This document shows, piece after piece, positions 1-7,866 of a stretch of 17,687 nt of DNA (the stretch's first letter is position 1; every line of letters starts with the position of its first letter). The DNA lies in assembly GCA_049522565.1 (NCBI GenBank), contig JBEKNT010000107.1, forward strand, positions 1 through 17,687, read 5' to 3'. The notes below the pieces were generated by a model. The model made no database searches. It was not told the origin of the DNA and was given only the letters and a program-made list of their open reading frames with translations. Both the position numbers and the translations under genes were made by a program. Source of the DNA: JASHVB01 sp049522565 (lineage in GTDB: Bacteria > Pseudomonadota > Alphaproteobacteria > Acetobacterales > Acetobacteraceae).

Positions 1-28
1 CCCCCCACCCTCGTCGCTTCGCGCCTCG

Positions 29-55
29 ACCTCTCCCGCCGCAGACGGGAGAGGT
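29..55. repeat. REP-like palindrome / hairpin downstream of the GNAT gene
   Basis: Perfect 10-base arms (acctctcccg at 29-38 and cgggagaggt at 46-55) enclose a 7-base loop. It lies 13 bases beyond the stop of the minus-strand GNAT gene, so it could stop transcription of that gene, but no T-tract follows it on the minus strand. The same arm sequence recurs at 15395-15422, which favours membership in a dispersed REP-like family. Confidence 0.6.
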
Positions 56-68
56 TCTCCGGCTCCAA

Positions 69-584
69 TCACGGCAGATCCGCGTCGCCGCGGCCCAGCG
101 CACGCTGCATCGACACCACATCCAGCCAGCGCCCGAACTTGATCCCCACCGCCCGCATCGTGCCGACCATGTGGAAGCCCAGGCTGGCATGCACCCCGAT
201 CGAGCCGACATTCTCCGAATCGCCGATCACCGCGACCATCTGCCGCGCGCCGCGCGCCGAGGCGTCCGCGATCAACTGCACCACCAGCGCCTTGCCGACG
301 CCCTGGCCGCGCACGTCCTCGCGCACATAGACGCTGTCCTCGACGCAGTAGCGATACGCCGAGCGGTCGCGGAACTGCGTGTAATAGGCGAAGCCCAGCA
401 CCCCGGTCGCATCGGTCGCCACCAGCCAGGACCAGCCCTGCGACGTCACCTTGTCGAACCGTTCGGCGATTTCCTCGACCGACGGCGGCACCTCCTCAAA
501 TGTGCCGGTGCCGTGCAGCACGTGAAATGCGTAGATCGACTGGATCTCGGGGAGATCGGCGGGCGTGGCGGGGCGCACCTGCAT
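69..584 (-). CDS. GNAT N-acetyltransferase, phosphinothricin acetyltransferase (PAT/Bar)-like
   Basis: The predicted 171-residue protein is a complete single-domain GNAT enzyme that would move an acetyl group from acetyl-CoA to an amine. The acetyl-CoA binding motif A is visible as V-R-G-Q-G-V-G-K-A at residues 91-99, preceded by the VEDSVYV strand (81-87). The C-terminal part has GDSENVGSIG (121-130), LGF and GRWLDVVSMQR (151-161), the pattern of the PAT/Bar and YwnH-like branch, whose members acetylate phosphinothricin, methionine sulfoximine or related amino acid analogues. The start at 584 is chosen because a purine-rich ribosome site (gaaggaac) lies just upstream; the reading frame stays open further upstream, but that part translates the neighbouring repeat and the end of the amidase gene. 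It follows the amidase gene on the same strand by 79 bases. The substrate cannot be read from sequence. Confidence 0.9.
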   Translation of the reverse strand: MQVRPATPADLPEIQSIYAFHVLHGTGTFEEVPPSVEEIAERFDKVTSQGWSWLVATDATGVLGFAYYTQFRDRSAYRYCVEDSVYVREDVRGQGVGKALVVQLIADASARGARQMVAVIGDSENVGSIGVHASLGFHMVGTMRAVGIKFGRWLDVVSMQRALGRGDADLP

Positions 585-623
585 CGCGGAGTTCCTTCTC
601 GGTAGGCGGCGGGCGGGCACACT

Positions 624-655
624 TTCTCCCCCTCCCTCAAGGGGAGAGGGAGGAA
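624..655. repeat. Imperfect C/T-rich inverted repeat between amidase and GNAT genes
   Basis: A pyrimidine-rich arm (ttctccccctccc) is followed after a short loop by a purine-rich arm (ggggagagggaggaa). The arms pair imperfectly, with a bulge. Composition and position match the other intergenic palindromes of this window, so it is probably a decayed member of the same REP-like family. Function as a terminator or mRNA stabiliser is possible but not shown. Confidence 0.4.
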
Positions 656-663
656 CGTGCGAC

Positions 664-1857
664 TCAGACCGGCAATCCCAGCACGGCGGCGGCGTCGCAC
701 GCCAGAGCCAGCAGGGCGCGATCGTGGCCCGGGCCGGCGACCAGCGACAGTCCGACCGGGGCGCCATGCACCCGGGCCGCCGGCAGCGTGATTTCCGGCA
801 AGCCGCAGAATCCGGCAATCGCCGTCACCCCGACCGTCGCCTGCCGCACCCTGTCTTGCTCGTCACGGGTGGCGCGCAGCGATGGCGCGATGCAGGGGCT
901 CGTGGGGTAAACCATCACCGCGCCGCCGGACAGCAACGGACGGATGCGCGCCTGCAGGACCCGGCGGAACGCGCGGCCAGGTGCGGCGATCGCCGGATCG
1001 GTCGCCTTCGCCGCGGCGAAGCGCTCGCCGATGCCGGGGCCGAAGCGGGGCCGCGTCGTTTCGACCCATCCGCCCAGCGTCGCCCAGGCCTCCTCCGCCT
1101 GCACCGTGCGGAAATGGTCGAAAAAGCTGTCGATCCCCTCCGGCGCGATACGCACCCCCACCGAGCGGCCACGGATTTGCTCGAGCTTCTCCAGTGCCGG
1201 GCGCAGCGCCTCTGCCACCTCCGGCTGGGCATTCACCCAGGCTTCCTCGGGGCGCAGCAGCGGGCCCTCGGCGCCGCGGCGCGGGCCAGCCAACAGCACC
1301 TCGCCAACCCCGGATAACAAGGCGGCAGAGCGGGCAAACCAACCGCAGGTATCGAAACTCGGCGCCAGCGCGCAGGCGCCGGCCAGGCTGATCGCTCCCT
1401 GCGTGGGACGGATGCCGAACAGGCCGCAATAGCTCGCCGGAATGCGCACCGAGCCGCCGGTATCCGAGCCCAGCGCGAAATCCACCAGCGACCCCGCCAC
1501 GGCAGCGGCCGAGCCGCAACTCGATCCACCCGGGAAGCGGTCCGGCGCGGCGGGATTGGTCGGGGTCCCGTGCCAGACATTCTCCCCGGTCAGGCCATAG
1601 GCGAGTTCTTGGGTTTTCGTCTTGCCGGCCAGGTACGCGCCGGCCTGGAGCAACGCCAGCACCACAGGCGCCGTGGCGATAGCGGGGGTGTGGGTGCTGG
1701 CCCAATCCGGATTGCCGAACGTCGTCATCGCGCCGGCGAGGTCGAACAGATCCTTCACTGCGAAGCTGAGGCCGGACAGCCGCCCAGTGCCGAGCGGGGC
1801 GCGCTCGGCCCGCGGCCCGGGAACAAAGGCGCCTACAGTGTCCTCGATCGCTACCAT
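664..1857 (-). CDS. Amidase-signature family hydrolase, AMI1 (indole-3-acetamide hydrolase)-like
   Basis: This 397-residue protein has the complete Ser-cisSer-Lys triad of amidase-signature enzymes: Lys35 in FAVKD, Ser112 in the GGSSCGSA motif (110-117) and the nucleophile Ser136 in GSDTGGS (130-136). The 24-residue distance between the two serines is the one seen in FAAH and malonamidase E2. The stretches GLSFAVKDLFD, TTFGNPDW, GENVWHGTPTNP and RIPASYCGLFGIRP are very like plant AMI1-type amidases, which hydrolyse indole-3-acetamide to auxin, so small aromatic amides are plausible substrates; this is inference from remembered family sequences. There is no signal peptide, so it is cytoplasmic. 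The start is supported by an AGGAG-type ribosome site seven bases upstream. At ~400 residues it is shorter than GatA (~480), and no gatB or gatC is adjacent, so a tRNA amidotransferase role is unlikely. The GNAT gene lies downstream on the same strand. Confidence 0.92.
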   Translation of the reverse strand: MVAIEDTVGAFVPGPRAERAPLGTGRLSGLSFAVKDLFDLAGAMTTFGNPDWASTHTPAIATAPVVLALLQAGAYLAGKTKTQELAYGLTGENVWHGTPTNPAAPDRFPGGSSCGSAAAVAGSLVDFALGSDTGGSVRIPASYCGLFGIRPTQGAISLAGACALAPSFDTCGWFARSAALLSGVGEVLLAGPRRGAEGPLLRPEEAWVNAQPEVAEALRPALEKLEQIRGRSVGVRIAPEGIDSFFDHFRTVQAEEAWATLGGWVETTRPRFGPGIGERFAAAKATDPAIAAPGRAFRRVLQARIRPLLSGGAVMVYPTSPCIAPSLRATRDEQDRVRQATVGVTAIAGFCGLPEITLPAARVHGAPVGLSLVAGPGHDRALLALACDAAAVLGLPV

Positions 1858-2208
1858 GGATCTGCTCCTCGCATACCTGCCACCCGATTACGCCTATTGC
1901 CCACCAGACCAGATGCCCGCCGGCACAAGGTGGCGGAGCCCCGGCAGCGCTGCAAATCTCCGGGCGTCGCCGCAGCACGGGCCGGTTCGTCCGCGAAATC
2001 AAGGAATAAGTTGAAATCGCCTCATGCGGTGGGGCATACTCGCCCCGTGAACCAAGGACCACCAGAAGTTGTGGTCAAACCGTGCGGCGACCGGATCGTC
2101 TTGCCCGGACCGGCAGGACCGACTTTCCATTCGGCGCGACACGCGGGAAAAGCACGGATCGGGGCGCAATTTTGTTGCCGTTTGAAACGCCTCTGAGAGG
2201 GATTGCTC
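1858..2208. other. Divergent intergenic region between amidase and type I secretion operon
   Basis: 351 bases separate the two divergent genes, and promoters for both must lie here. I see no convincing coding frame, RNA gene or strong hairpin. The ribosome site of the amidase occupies the left edge and that of the exporter gene (gagagg at 2195-2200) the right edge. The long reading frames that cross this stretch are extensions of frames shadowing the amidase gene. Confidence 0.5.
2011..2040 (+). promoter_or_regulatory. Possible sigma70-type promoter for the secretion operon
   Basis: TTGAAA at 2011-2016 (5 of 6 bases of the -35 consensus) and CATACT at 2035-2040 (4 of 6 of the -10 consensus) are separated by 18 bases on the plus strand. 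It would leave a leader of about 160 bases before the GTG start at 2209. This is a weak pattern match; such matches arise by chance and alphaproteobacterial promoters are poorly conserved. Confidence 0.2.
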
Positions 2209-4533
2209 GTGGATATAAGTGACGGAACAACCGCCGGCCCGCCCGGGCAGGACCGCCAGTCGTCGCCCCCGGTTCCAGCCGAGGCAAGCGCCGGCGGCAG
2301 CGGTTCGGATGCCGGCGCCCCCGGCGCACTTGGCGGCCCGCGCGAGGGCCCCATGCATCCACGCTTGCTCGCCATGATCCTGGCCGGCCGCTACCACGGG
2401 GTTGAGCTGGATCCAGCCGAATATCGCATGTCGGTGGGTGAAACCGAGCCTTCGGCGGCTTCGCTATCCACCTGGGCGCAGAATACCGGCATGTGGTCCC
2501 GCGCGGTGCGATTGCGCTGGCGCCACCTGATGAACTTCAACAACACCGGCCCGGTGGTGTTGCTGTTCACCGACGGTACCGCCGGCCTGCTCACCGGCGT
2601 CAACCTCGAGCACAAGGTCGTCTTCCTCAAGGACCCGCGTGGTCCCGCCGCCGAGGCATCGGTCCCGGTAGACGAGATGCGGCTGACCGAGGTCTGGAGT
2701 GGCGAGGCCATCCTGCTGCGCGCCGAGCGCGGCCAGACCGAGGCCGATGCCCCGTTCTCCTTCCGCTGGCTGATCAACCTGGTCGGCAAGGAGCGGCGGT
2801 CGCTGCGTGACATCGGCATCGCCTCCTTCACTCTGAGCATGCTGACGATCTTCCCACCGTTCCTGGTCATGACGGTGGTGAACAAGGTGCTGACGCACCA
2901 CAGCTATTCGACGCTGATCCTGCTCAGCACGATCCTGGGGATCGCCATCGCCTACGAGACCATCCTGGGATACGTGCGCCGGCTTATCATCCTGATCGTC
3001 GGCGTCCGCATCGACGCCAAGCTCAGCCTGCACGTGTTCAACCGCCTGGTCCGCCTGCCGCTGGACTATTTCGAGCGGCACCCGGCCGGCGAGACCATGT
3101 ACAACATCACCCAGATCAACAAGGTGCGGGAGTTCATCACCGGCAAGCTGCTGAAGACCTTTCTCGACCTGATCACGCTATGTGTGCTGGTGCCGTTCCT
3201 GTTCTACCTGAATGCGACACTGGCCTGGATTGTTGTCGCCTGCGCCTGCATCATCGCGCTGATCATCGTGGCCTACCTGCGGCCGCTGCGCGTCGTGTTC
3301 AGGCGCGTGGTCGAGGCCGAGACGCAGAAGCATTCGGCGCTCGCCGAAACGATCTACGGCGTCAAGACGGTCAAGGCGCTGGCGCTCGAACCGCAACGCA
3401 AGGCGGTGTGGGACGAGCGTGTCGCCGACGCCGGCAAGTGGCGCATCGCCTTCGGCAGGCTCTCCAACTGGCCGCAGACCCTGGTGACACCGGTCGAACG
3501 GTTCATGTGGATGGGCGTCATCATGCTCGGCGCCTATCTCGCGATGGGAGACCAACAGGGCTACATGGTCGGCACCCTGTTCGCGTTCATGATGCTGTCT
3601 AACCGTGTCGGGCAGCCGCTGGTCGGGTTGGCCCGGCTGATCGAGGACTACGAGGAGATCGGCGCGGCGATCGGCCAGGCCGCTTCCGTGCTGAACCGCC
3701 CATTGGAGGTCGACGCTGCGTCCGGCGGCTTGCGCCCGAAATTCGCCGGCGCGATCAGCTTCGATGACGTCACCTTTACCTATGCCGGCACCAAGACGCC
3801 GGCATTGGATCGCGTCAGCTTCTCGGTTCCCGCAGGGACCATGCTTGGGCTGGTTGGCCGTTCGGGGTCCGGCAAGTCCACCATCACGCGGCTGCTACAG
3901 GGCATCAACCGCGACTACACCGGCTACGTGAAGATCGACAGCGCCGACCTGCGCGAGATCAACCTCCGTCACCTGCGGTCGAGCTTCGGCGTGGTATTGC
4001 AGGACAACTTCCTGTTTCGCGGCTCGATCCGCGACAATATCCTGGCCGGCCGGCCCGGACTCACGCTTGAGGACGCGGTGCGCGCGGCACGGCTCGCCGG
4101 CGCGGAGGAGTTCATCGAGCGGATGCCGAACGGCTACGAAACCTACATCGAGGAAGGCTCGCCCAACCTTTCGGGGGGCCAACGGCAGCGCCTGGCGATT
4201 GCGCGTGCGCTGATCACCGATCCCCGCATCCTCATCCTGGATGAAGCCACCAGCGCGCTGGATCCGGAGAGCGAGGCGCTGGTCAACGCCAACCTGCTGC
4301 GCATCGCGCGTGGCCGGACGATGGTGATCGTCTCCCACCGCCTTTCCTCGCTCACCGAATGCGACCAGATCATGGTGCTGGAGAAGGGCAAGGTGGAGGA
4401 CGTCGCGCCGCACCAGACCCTGCTCGAGCGCTGCCTGGTGTATCGCCAGCTCTGGGCTCAGCAAACTCGTTTCATGGATAGCACAGGTCCCCGTCATGCA
4501 GCTATTGCCCCGACCCTCGTCCAAGGCGACTGA
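2209..4533 (+). CDS. Type I secretion ABC exporter (HlyB/PrtD-like) with degenerate C39-like domain
   Basis: 774-residue inner-membrane ATPase/permease that would energise export through a type I secretion channel. Order: a Gly/Pro/Ser-rich tail (1-48); a C39 peptidase-like domain (about 49-180) in which the catalytic Cys position is Leu53 and the usual His-Phe segment reads TGPVVLL, so it should bind but not cleave cargo, as in HlyB; a six-helix membrane domain (about 200-480); and an ATPase domain with Walker A GRSGSGKST (550-558), signature LSGGQ (654-658), Walker B ILILDE (674-679) and H-loop His710. GTG at 2209 is chosen because gagagg (2195-2200) is well spaced before it; TTG at 2203 and ATG at 2353 are alternatives. 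Its 3' end overlaps the adaptor gene, indicating translational coupling. No RTX substrate or TolC partner is in the window. Confidence 0.93.
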   Translation: MDISDGTTAGPPGQDRQSSPPVPAEASAGGSGSDAGAPGALGGPREGPMHPRLLAMILAGRYHGVELDPAEYRMSVGETEPSAASLSTWAQNTGMWSRAVRLRWRHLMNFNNTGPVVLLFTDGTAGLLTGVNLEHKVVFLKDPRGPAAEASVPVDEMRLTEVWSGEAILLRAERGQTEADAPFSFRWLINLVGKERRSLRDIGIASFTLSMLTIFPPFLVMTVVNKVLTHHSYSTLILLSTILGIAIAYETILGYVRRLIILIVGVRIDAKLSLHVFNRLVRLPLDYFERHPAGETMYNITQINKVREFITGKLLKTFLDLITLCVLVPFLFYLNATLAWIVVACACIIALIIVAYLRPLRVVFRRVVEAETQKHSALAETIYGVKTVKALALEPQRKAVWDERVADAGKWRIAFGRLSNWPQTLVTPVERFMWMGVIMLGAYLAMGDQQGYMVGTLFAFMMLSNRVGQPLVGLARLIEDYEEIGAAIGQAASVLNRPLEVDAASGGLRPKFAGAISFDDVTFTYAGTKTPALDRVSFSVPAGTMLGLVGRSGSGKSTITRLLQGINRDYTGYVKIDSADLREINLRHLRSSFGVVLQDNFLFRGSIRDNILAGRPGLTLEDAVRAARLAGAEEFIERMPNGYETYIEEGSPNLSGGQRQRLAIARALITDPRILILDEATSALDPESEALVNANLLRIARGRTMVIVSHRLSSLTECDQIMVLEKGKVEDVAPHQTLLERCLVYRQLWAQQTRFMDSTGPRHAAIAPTLVQGD

Positions 4534-5920
4534 CCGCGCCCTGGTCGTCACCGAGCGACACGACCCCACGCTGCCGGTGATCCTGGAGTTCCAGTCGCCG
4601 TCCACGGCGATCATTAACTATCCGGTGCCGCGCAAGGCCCAGCACACGGCATGGCTGGTCACCAGCATGTTTGTCGCCTGCATAACGGCGATGGCCTTGA
4701 TCAAGGTTGACCAGGTGGTGACCGCGCAGGCCAAGGTCGTGTCGAAGAACCCGACCCTGGTGGTGCAGCCGCTGGACACGGCGATCGTCCGGTCGATCGA
4801 TGTGCGAGAGGGCGAAGCGGTTCATGCCGGCCAGATCCTCGCGCGATTGGATCCGACCTTCGCCGCCGCCGATCTCGGTGCCAGCGCCGCGCAGGTGGCA
4901 AGTCTGCAAGCGCAGGTCGAGCGCATGCAGGCGGAGGTGAGCGATAAGCCGTTCAGCTATACCGGCCTGGATCCCAACCTCTCGTTGCAGGCAGCGATCT
5001 ACGCCCAGCGTAAGGCCGAGTTCGACTACACGCTGGAGAACTACAGACAGAAGGCCGATAGCCTGATCCAGGCCATTGCGCGCGCCAACTCGGACGCAGC
5101 CGGCTACCGCGACCGTCTCGCGGTGGCGCAGAGCGTGGAGCAGATGCGGCGCGAATTGGAGAAACTGCAAGTCGGCAGCCGGCTGAACACGCTGGCGGCG
5201 ATGGACAACCGGGCGGAGATGGCGCGCAACCTGGCGGGCGCGCAGGAGCAGGCCATGGGCGCGCAGCGCGACCTTGCCGCGTCGCTTGCCGAGCGCAACA
5301 CCTATGTGCAGAACTGGCACGCCGAACTCGCCGACAAGCTGTCCGACGCGACCAGCAAGCTGTCCGACGCACGCGAGGCGCTGAACAAGGCGCAGTTGCA
5401 TCGTCAACTCGTCGAATTGCGTGCCGATCGCGATGCGACGGTGCTGACGATCGCCAAGGTGTCGGTCGGTTCGGTGCTGCAAGTGGGCCAGCAGTTCATC
5501 ACCTTGGTGCCGTCCGACGCGCCGCTGGAGGTGGAAGCCGACATCCTCGGCTCCGACGACGGTTACGTGCATGTCGGCGATCCGGTGGCCCTCAAGTTCG
5601 ACACCTTCCCGTTCACCCAGTATGGCATGGCATACGGCACGGTCCGCGTCGTCAGCGCGGACAGCTTCACGGCACAGGACGATCAGCGCAATCCGACCGG
5701 CGCGGTGCCGCTGTCGACGATGGGCGGCGGCAGCACCCAGCCGTATTACCGGGCGCGCATTGCCATCGATCGGGTGGCGCTGCACGACGTGCCGTCCGGC
5801 TTCCGTCTGATGCCCGGCATGCCGGTAACCGCCGACGTGAAAGTCGGCAAGCGGACGGTGTTGCAATACCTGCTGGAACGCATCTTGCCGGTCACCGCGG
5901 AGGGCATGCGCGAACCATGA
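4496..5920 (+). CDS. HlyD-family membrane fusion protein (type I secretion periplasmic adaptor)
   Basis: 474-residue adaptor that would link the ABC exporter to an outer-membrane TolC-like channel. It has a short cytoplasmic tail, one membrane segment (about 52-70), a biotinyl/lipoyl-like half-motif with VREGEAVHAGQILARLDP (103-120), a long alpha-helical coiled-coil hairpin (about 125-310) rich in Gln, Ala, Glu and Arg, the second lipoyl half (DATVLTIAKVSVGSVLQVGQ) and beta-barrel/C-terminal domains ending in the RTVLQYLLERILP segment typical of HlyD/PrtE/LapC-type proteins. The start at 4496 overlaps the exporter gene by 38 bases; no strong ribosome site is seen, consistent with coupling. 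The Sel1-repeat gene follows after 45 bases. Type I export is the assigned process; polysaccharide or peptide export by related adaptors is less likely given the partner. Confidence 0.93.
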   Translation: MQLLPRPSSKATDRALVVTERHDPTLPVILEFQSPSTAIINYPVPRKAQHTAWLVTSMFVACITAMALIKVDQVVTAQAKVVSKNPTLVVQPLDTAIVRSIDVREGEAVHAGQILARLDPTFAAADLGASAAQVASLQAQVERMQAEVSDKPFSYTGLDPNLSLQAAIYAQRKAEFDYTLENYRQKADSLIQAIARANSDAAGYRDRLAVAQSVEQMRRELEKLQVGSRLNTLAAMDNRAEMARNLAGAQEQAMGAQRDLAASLAERNTYVQNWHAELADKLSDATSKLSDAREALNKAQLHRQLVELRADRDATVLTIAKVSVGSVLQVGQQFITLVPSDAPLEVEADILGSDDGYVHVGDPVALKFDTFPFTQYGMAYGTVRVVSADSFTAQDDQRNPTGAVPLSTMGGGSTQPYYRARIAIDRVALHDVPSGFRLMPGMPVTADVKVGKRTVLQYLLERILPVTAEGMREP

Positions 5921-5965
5921 CGCGATGCGGGGCCTGTCTGCCGGGCGGCGTCCGGGCCTGACACG

Positions 5966-7744
5966 ATGACCATAGTCGATCACCTGGTCGGGATGGCCTC
6001 GCCGCGGAGCGCTCTGCGGCGAGGCGTGCGTCTAGCCGAAAAAGGTCAGATCAAGCGGGCGTTCCCGCTACTGGTGCGTGCGGCAACCGTTGGAATTGCT
6101 GAAGCCGAATTCCGCGTCGGCCGCTGCTATCTTGAAGGCGTTGGCGTGCCGGCCAGCCGTGCCCAGGGCGCCCGCTGGCTCCAGCGCGCCGGCAATCAGG
6201 GCTATGTCGAAGCCCAGGCGCTGCTGGCGACGCTGTACATTCATGGCATGGCGACGGATGCCGGTGGGCTGCCAAGCGGCGCGGCGGCCAATCTGTTCTC
6301 CGCCAATGCCGCCGTGCAGCCCGACTTCGCTGCCGCCGAGAAATGGGCGCGCCGCGCCGCGGACGGCGGTTCGGCCGACGGCCAGGCATTGCTCGGTTAC
6401 ATCCTCAGCTCGGGACCGGAGAGCCAGCGCAACCTTGAGGAAGCGCTGCGCTGGTATGAGAAGTCGGCGACCGCCGGTTGCCCACAGGGGCATCTCGGCT
6501 ACGCGCTGTCGCTGGCGCGGGGAGGCACAACCCCGGAAACGCAGGCCCAAATCACCGAGCACCTGCGGCGTGCCGCCGAAGCCAGCCTGCCCACCGCGCT
6601 CTATTTGCTTGGGATGATCACCGAACGCGGGCTCGGGGTGCCCGCCGATCCGGCCGCGGCCGCCCAGTTCTATCGGCAGTCGGCGGAAAAGGGCCACCGC
6701 GAGGGCCAGGCGCGCTGGGGCGTGGCCTTGTTGGAGGGGCGCGGCGTTCCCAGCAATCCGACCGACGGCGAGTCCTGGCTGCGGCGCGCCGCGCTGGCGG
6801 GCGATCCGGAGGCCGCGGCCGTGATTGGCGACATTTACGCGAAGGGCGGCAAACTGCCGCCCAATTTCGCCGAAGCGGCAATCTGGTTCCGCCGCGCCGC
6901 CGAAGCCAATCACCGCGGCGCCGCCCGCGCCCTCGGCATGCTGCATCTCACCGGGGCCGGCGTCGGGCGCGACCAGGAAGAGGCGGCGAAGTGGTTCCGC
7001 GTCGCCGCGCTGGCCGGCGACAAGAATGCCCAGGTCGATTTCGCCAACCTGCTGCTGCGCGGCATGGGCGGCGAGGAAGATTCGCTGCGCACCCGCGAAT
7101 GGTTCGAGCATGCGGCTGCCTCGGGCGACCTTGTCGCCGCATTCAATTTCGGGGTTTGCCTGGCCGAAGGCGTCGGTGTCGAGCGTGACGACCGCAAGGC
7201 GGCGGAATGGCTGCGCCGGGCCGCCGACGGCGTGGTGAATGCGCAGTATTGGTACGGCCGGATGCTGGTCGATGGCCGCGGCGTCGATGCCGATCCGGTG
7301 GCCGGCCGCGCCTGGATCCAACGCGCCGCCGATGTCGGCATGCCGGAAGCCGAGGTCATGCTGGCGGAAATGATGCTGAACGGCCGCGGCGGACCGAAGG
7401 ACCATGTGGGGGCCCTCGCTTTCTTCGAGAAGGCGGCGGCGCGCGGTCATGTCGGAGCGATGTTCGCCGTGGGCGCGATGAAGGGCGGCGGACACGAGGT
7501 ACCAATCGACCGCGTGGAGGCGCAGCGCTGCTTCCGCGCGGCAGCGGAGCGCGGTCACGCTTATGCCCAGATGATGTACGGCCGTTACCTCGCGCGCGGT
7601 CTGGCGGGAGAACGCAACCCCGAGCGTGCCCGGCACTGGCTCGAGCGTGCTGTCGCACAGGGTCTGCAAGAGGCGCGCGGCGATCTGGCCGGTCTGCCGG
7701 CGCCCACCACCACCGCGCCCGAACCGCAGGCCGTCGGCCGCTGA
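5966..7744 (+). CDS. Sel1-like repeat (TPR superfamily) protein
   Basis: 592-residue protein made almost wholly of Sel1-like repeats: I count roughly 13-14 units of about 36 residues from ~20 to ~575, each with the pattern A-x-x-x-L-G-x-x-(Y/L)-x-x-G-x-G-V-x-x-(D/N)-x-x-x-A-x-x-W-(F/L)-x-x-A-A. Examples are YLEGVGVPAS, ITERGLGVPADPAAA and LAEGVGVERDDRKAA. Repeats in the first third are more diverged and include an insertion around 95-115. I see no signal peptide or membrane segment, so it should be cytoplasmic. Sel1 solenoids are protein-protein scaffolds; here the position between a type I exporter and a glycosyltransferase suggests a scaffold that brings cargo, exporter or transferase together, which is inference. 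No strong ribosome site precedes 5966; an ATG at 5993 is an alternative. Confidence 0.85.
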   Translation: MTIVDHLVGMASPRSALRRGVRLAEKGQIKRAFPLLVRAATVGIAEAEFRVGRCYLEGVGVPASRAQGARWLQRAGNQGYVEAQALLATLYIHGMATDAGGLPSGAAANLFSANAAVQPDFAAAEKWARRAADGGSADGQALLGYILSSGPESQRNLEEALRWYEKSATAGCPQGHLGYALSLARGGTTPETQAQITEHLRRAAEASLPTALYLLGMITERGLGVPADPAAAAQFYRQSAEKGHREGQARWGVALLEGRGVPSNPTDGESWLRRAALAGDPEAAAVIGDIYAKGGKLPPNFAEAAIWFRRAAEANHRGAARALGMLHLTGAGVGRDQEEAAKWFRVAALAGDKNAQVDFANLLLRGMGGEEDSLRTREWFEHAAASGDLVAAFNFGVCLAEGVGVERDDRKAAEWLRRAADGVVNAQYWYGRMLVDGRGVDADPVAGRAWIQRAADVGMPEAEVMLAEMMLNGRGGPKDHVGALAFFEKAAARGHVGAMFAVGAMKGGGHEVPIDRVEAQRCFRAAAERGHAYAQMMYGRYLARGLAGERNPERARHWLERAVAQGLQEARGDLAGLPAPTTTAPEPQAVGR

Positions 7745-7774
7745 TGGGGAGCAGGGTCGCTGGTGAGGAGCAGG

Positions 7775-7798
7775 GTTAGAGTCAGAGTTAGAATTAGA
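7775..7798. repeat. Short tandem hexamer repeat
   Basis: Four head-to-tail copies of a degenerate 6-base unit: gttaga, gtcaga, gttaga, attaga. The last copy supplies the A of the first possible ATG (7798) of the next gene and an in-frame TAG just before it. It sits directly beside the palindrome at 7801-7829. Copy number could vary between strains. Confidence 0.6.
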
Positions 7799-7800
7799 TG

Positions 7801-7829
7801 CCTCCCCCTCCCCTTGTGGGAGGGGGAGG
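7801..7829. repeat. REP-like palindrome between Sel1 and glycosyltransferase genes
   Basis: Perfect 12-base arms (cctccccctccc at 7801-7812, gggagggggagg at 7818-7829) around a 5-base loop, followed by further C/T-rich sequence to ~7855. As RNA it would form a very stable hairpin between two otherwise co-directional genes, so it might reduce read-through or act as a processing site. No T-tract follows, so a classical intrinsic terminator is not supported. Confidence 0.65.
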
Positions 7830-7866
7830 ATTCTCCCCGTCTCCCTCTCCCCGTCCAAACCCGGCC

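Noticed and set aside
585..818. Upstream extension of the GNAT frame to a 249-residue protein
   Set aside because: The extra residues translate the intergenic repeat and the end of the amidase gene; a ribosome site and the normal family N-terminus mark the start at 584.
863..2062. 399-residue minus-strand frame overlapping the amidase in another frame
   Set aside because: Arg/Gly/Pro-rich frame-shifted copy of the amidase gene; the amidase frame carries the full catalytic triad.
7775..7829. CRISPR-like or phage attachment repeat
   Set aside because: The hexamers have no spacers and the palindrome has no direct-repeat partner in the window, so neither interpretation fits.
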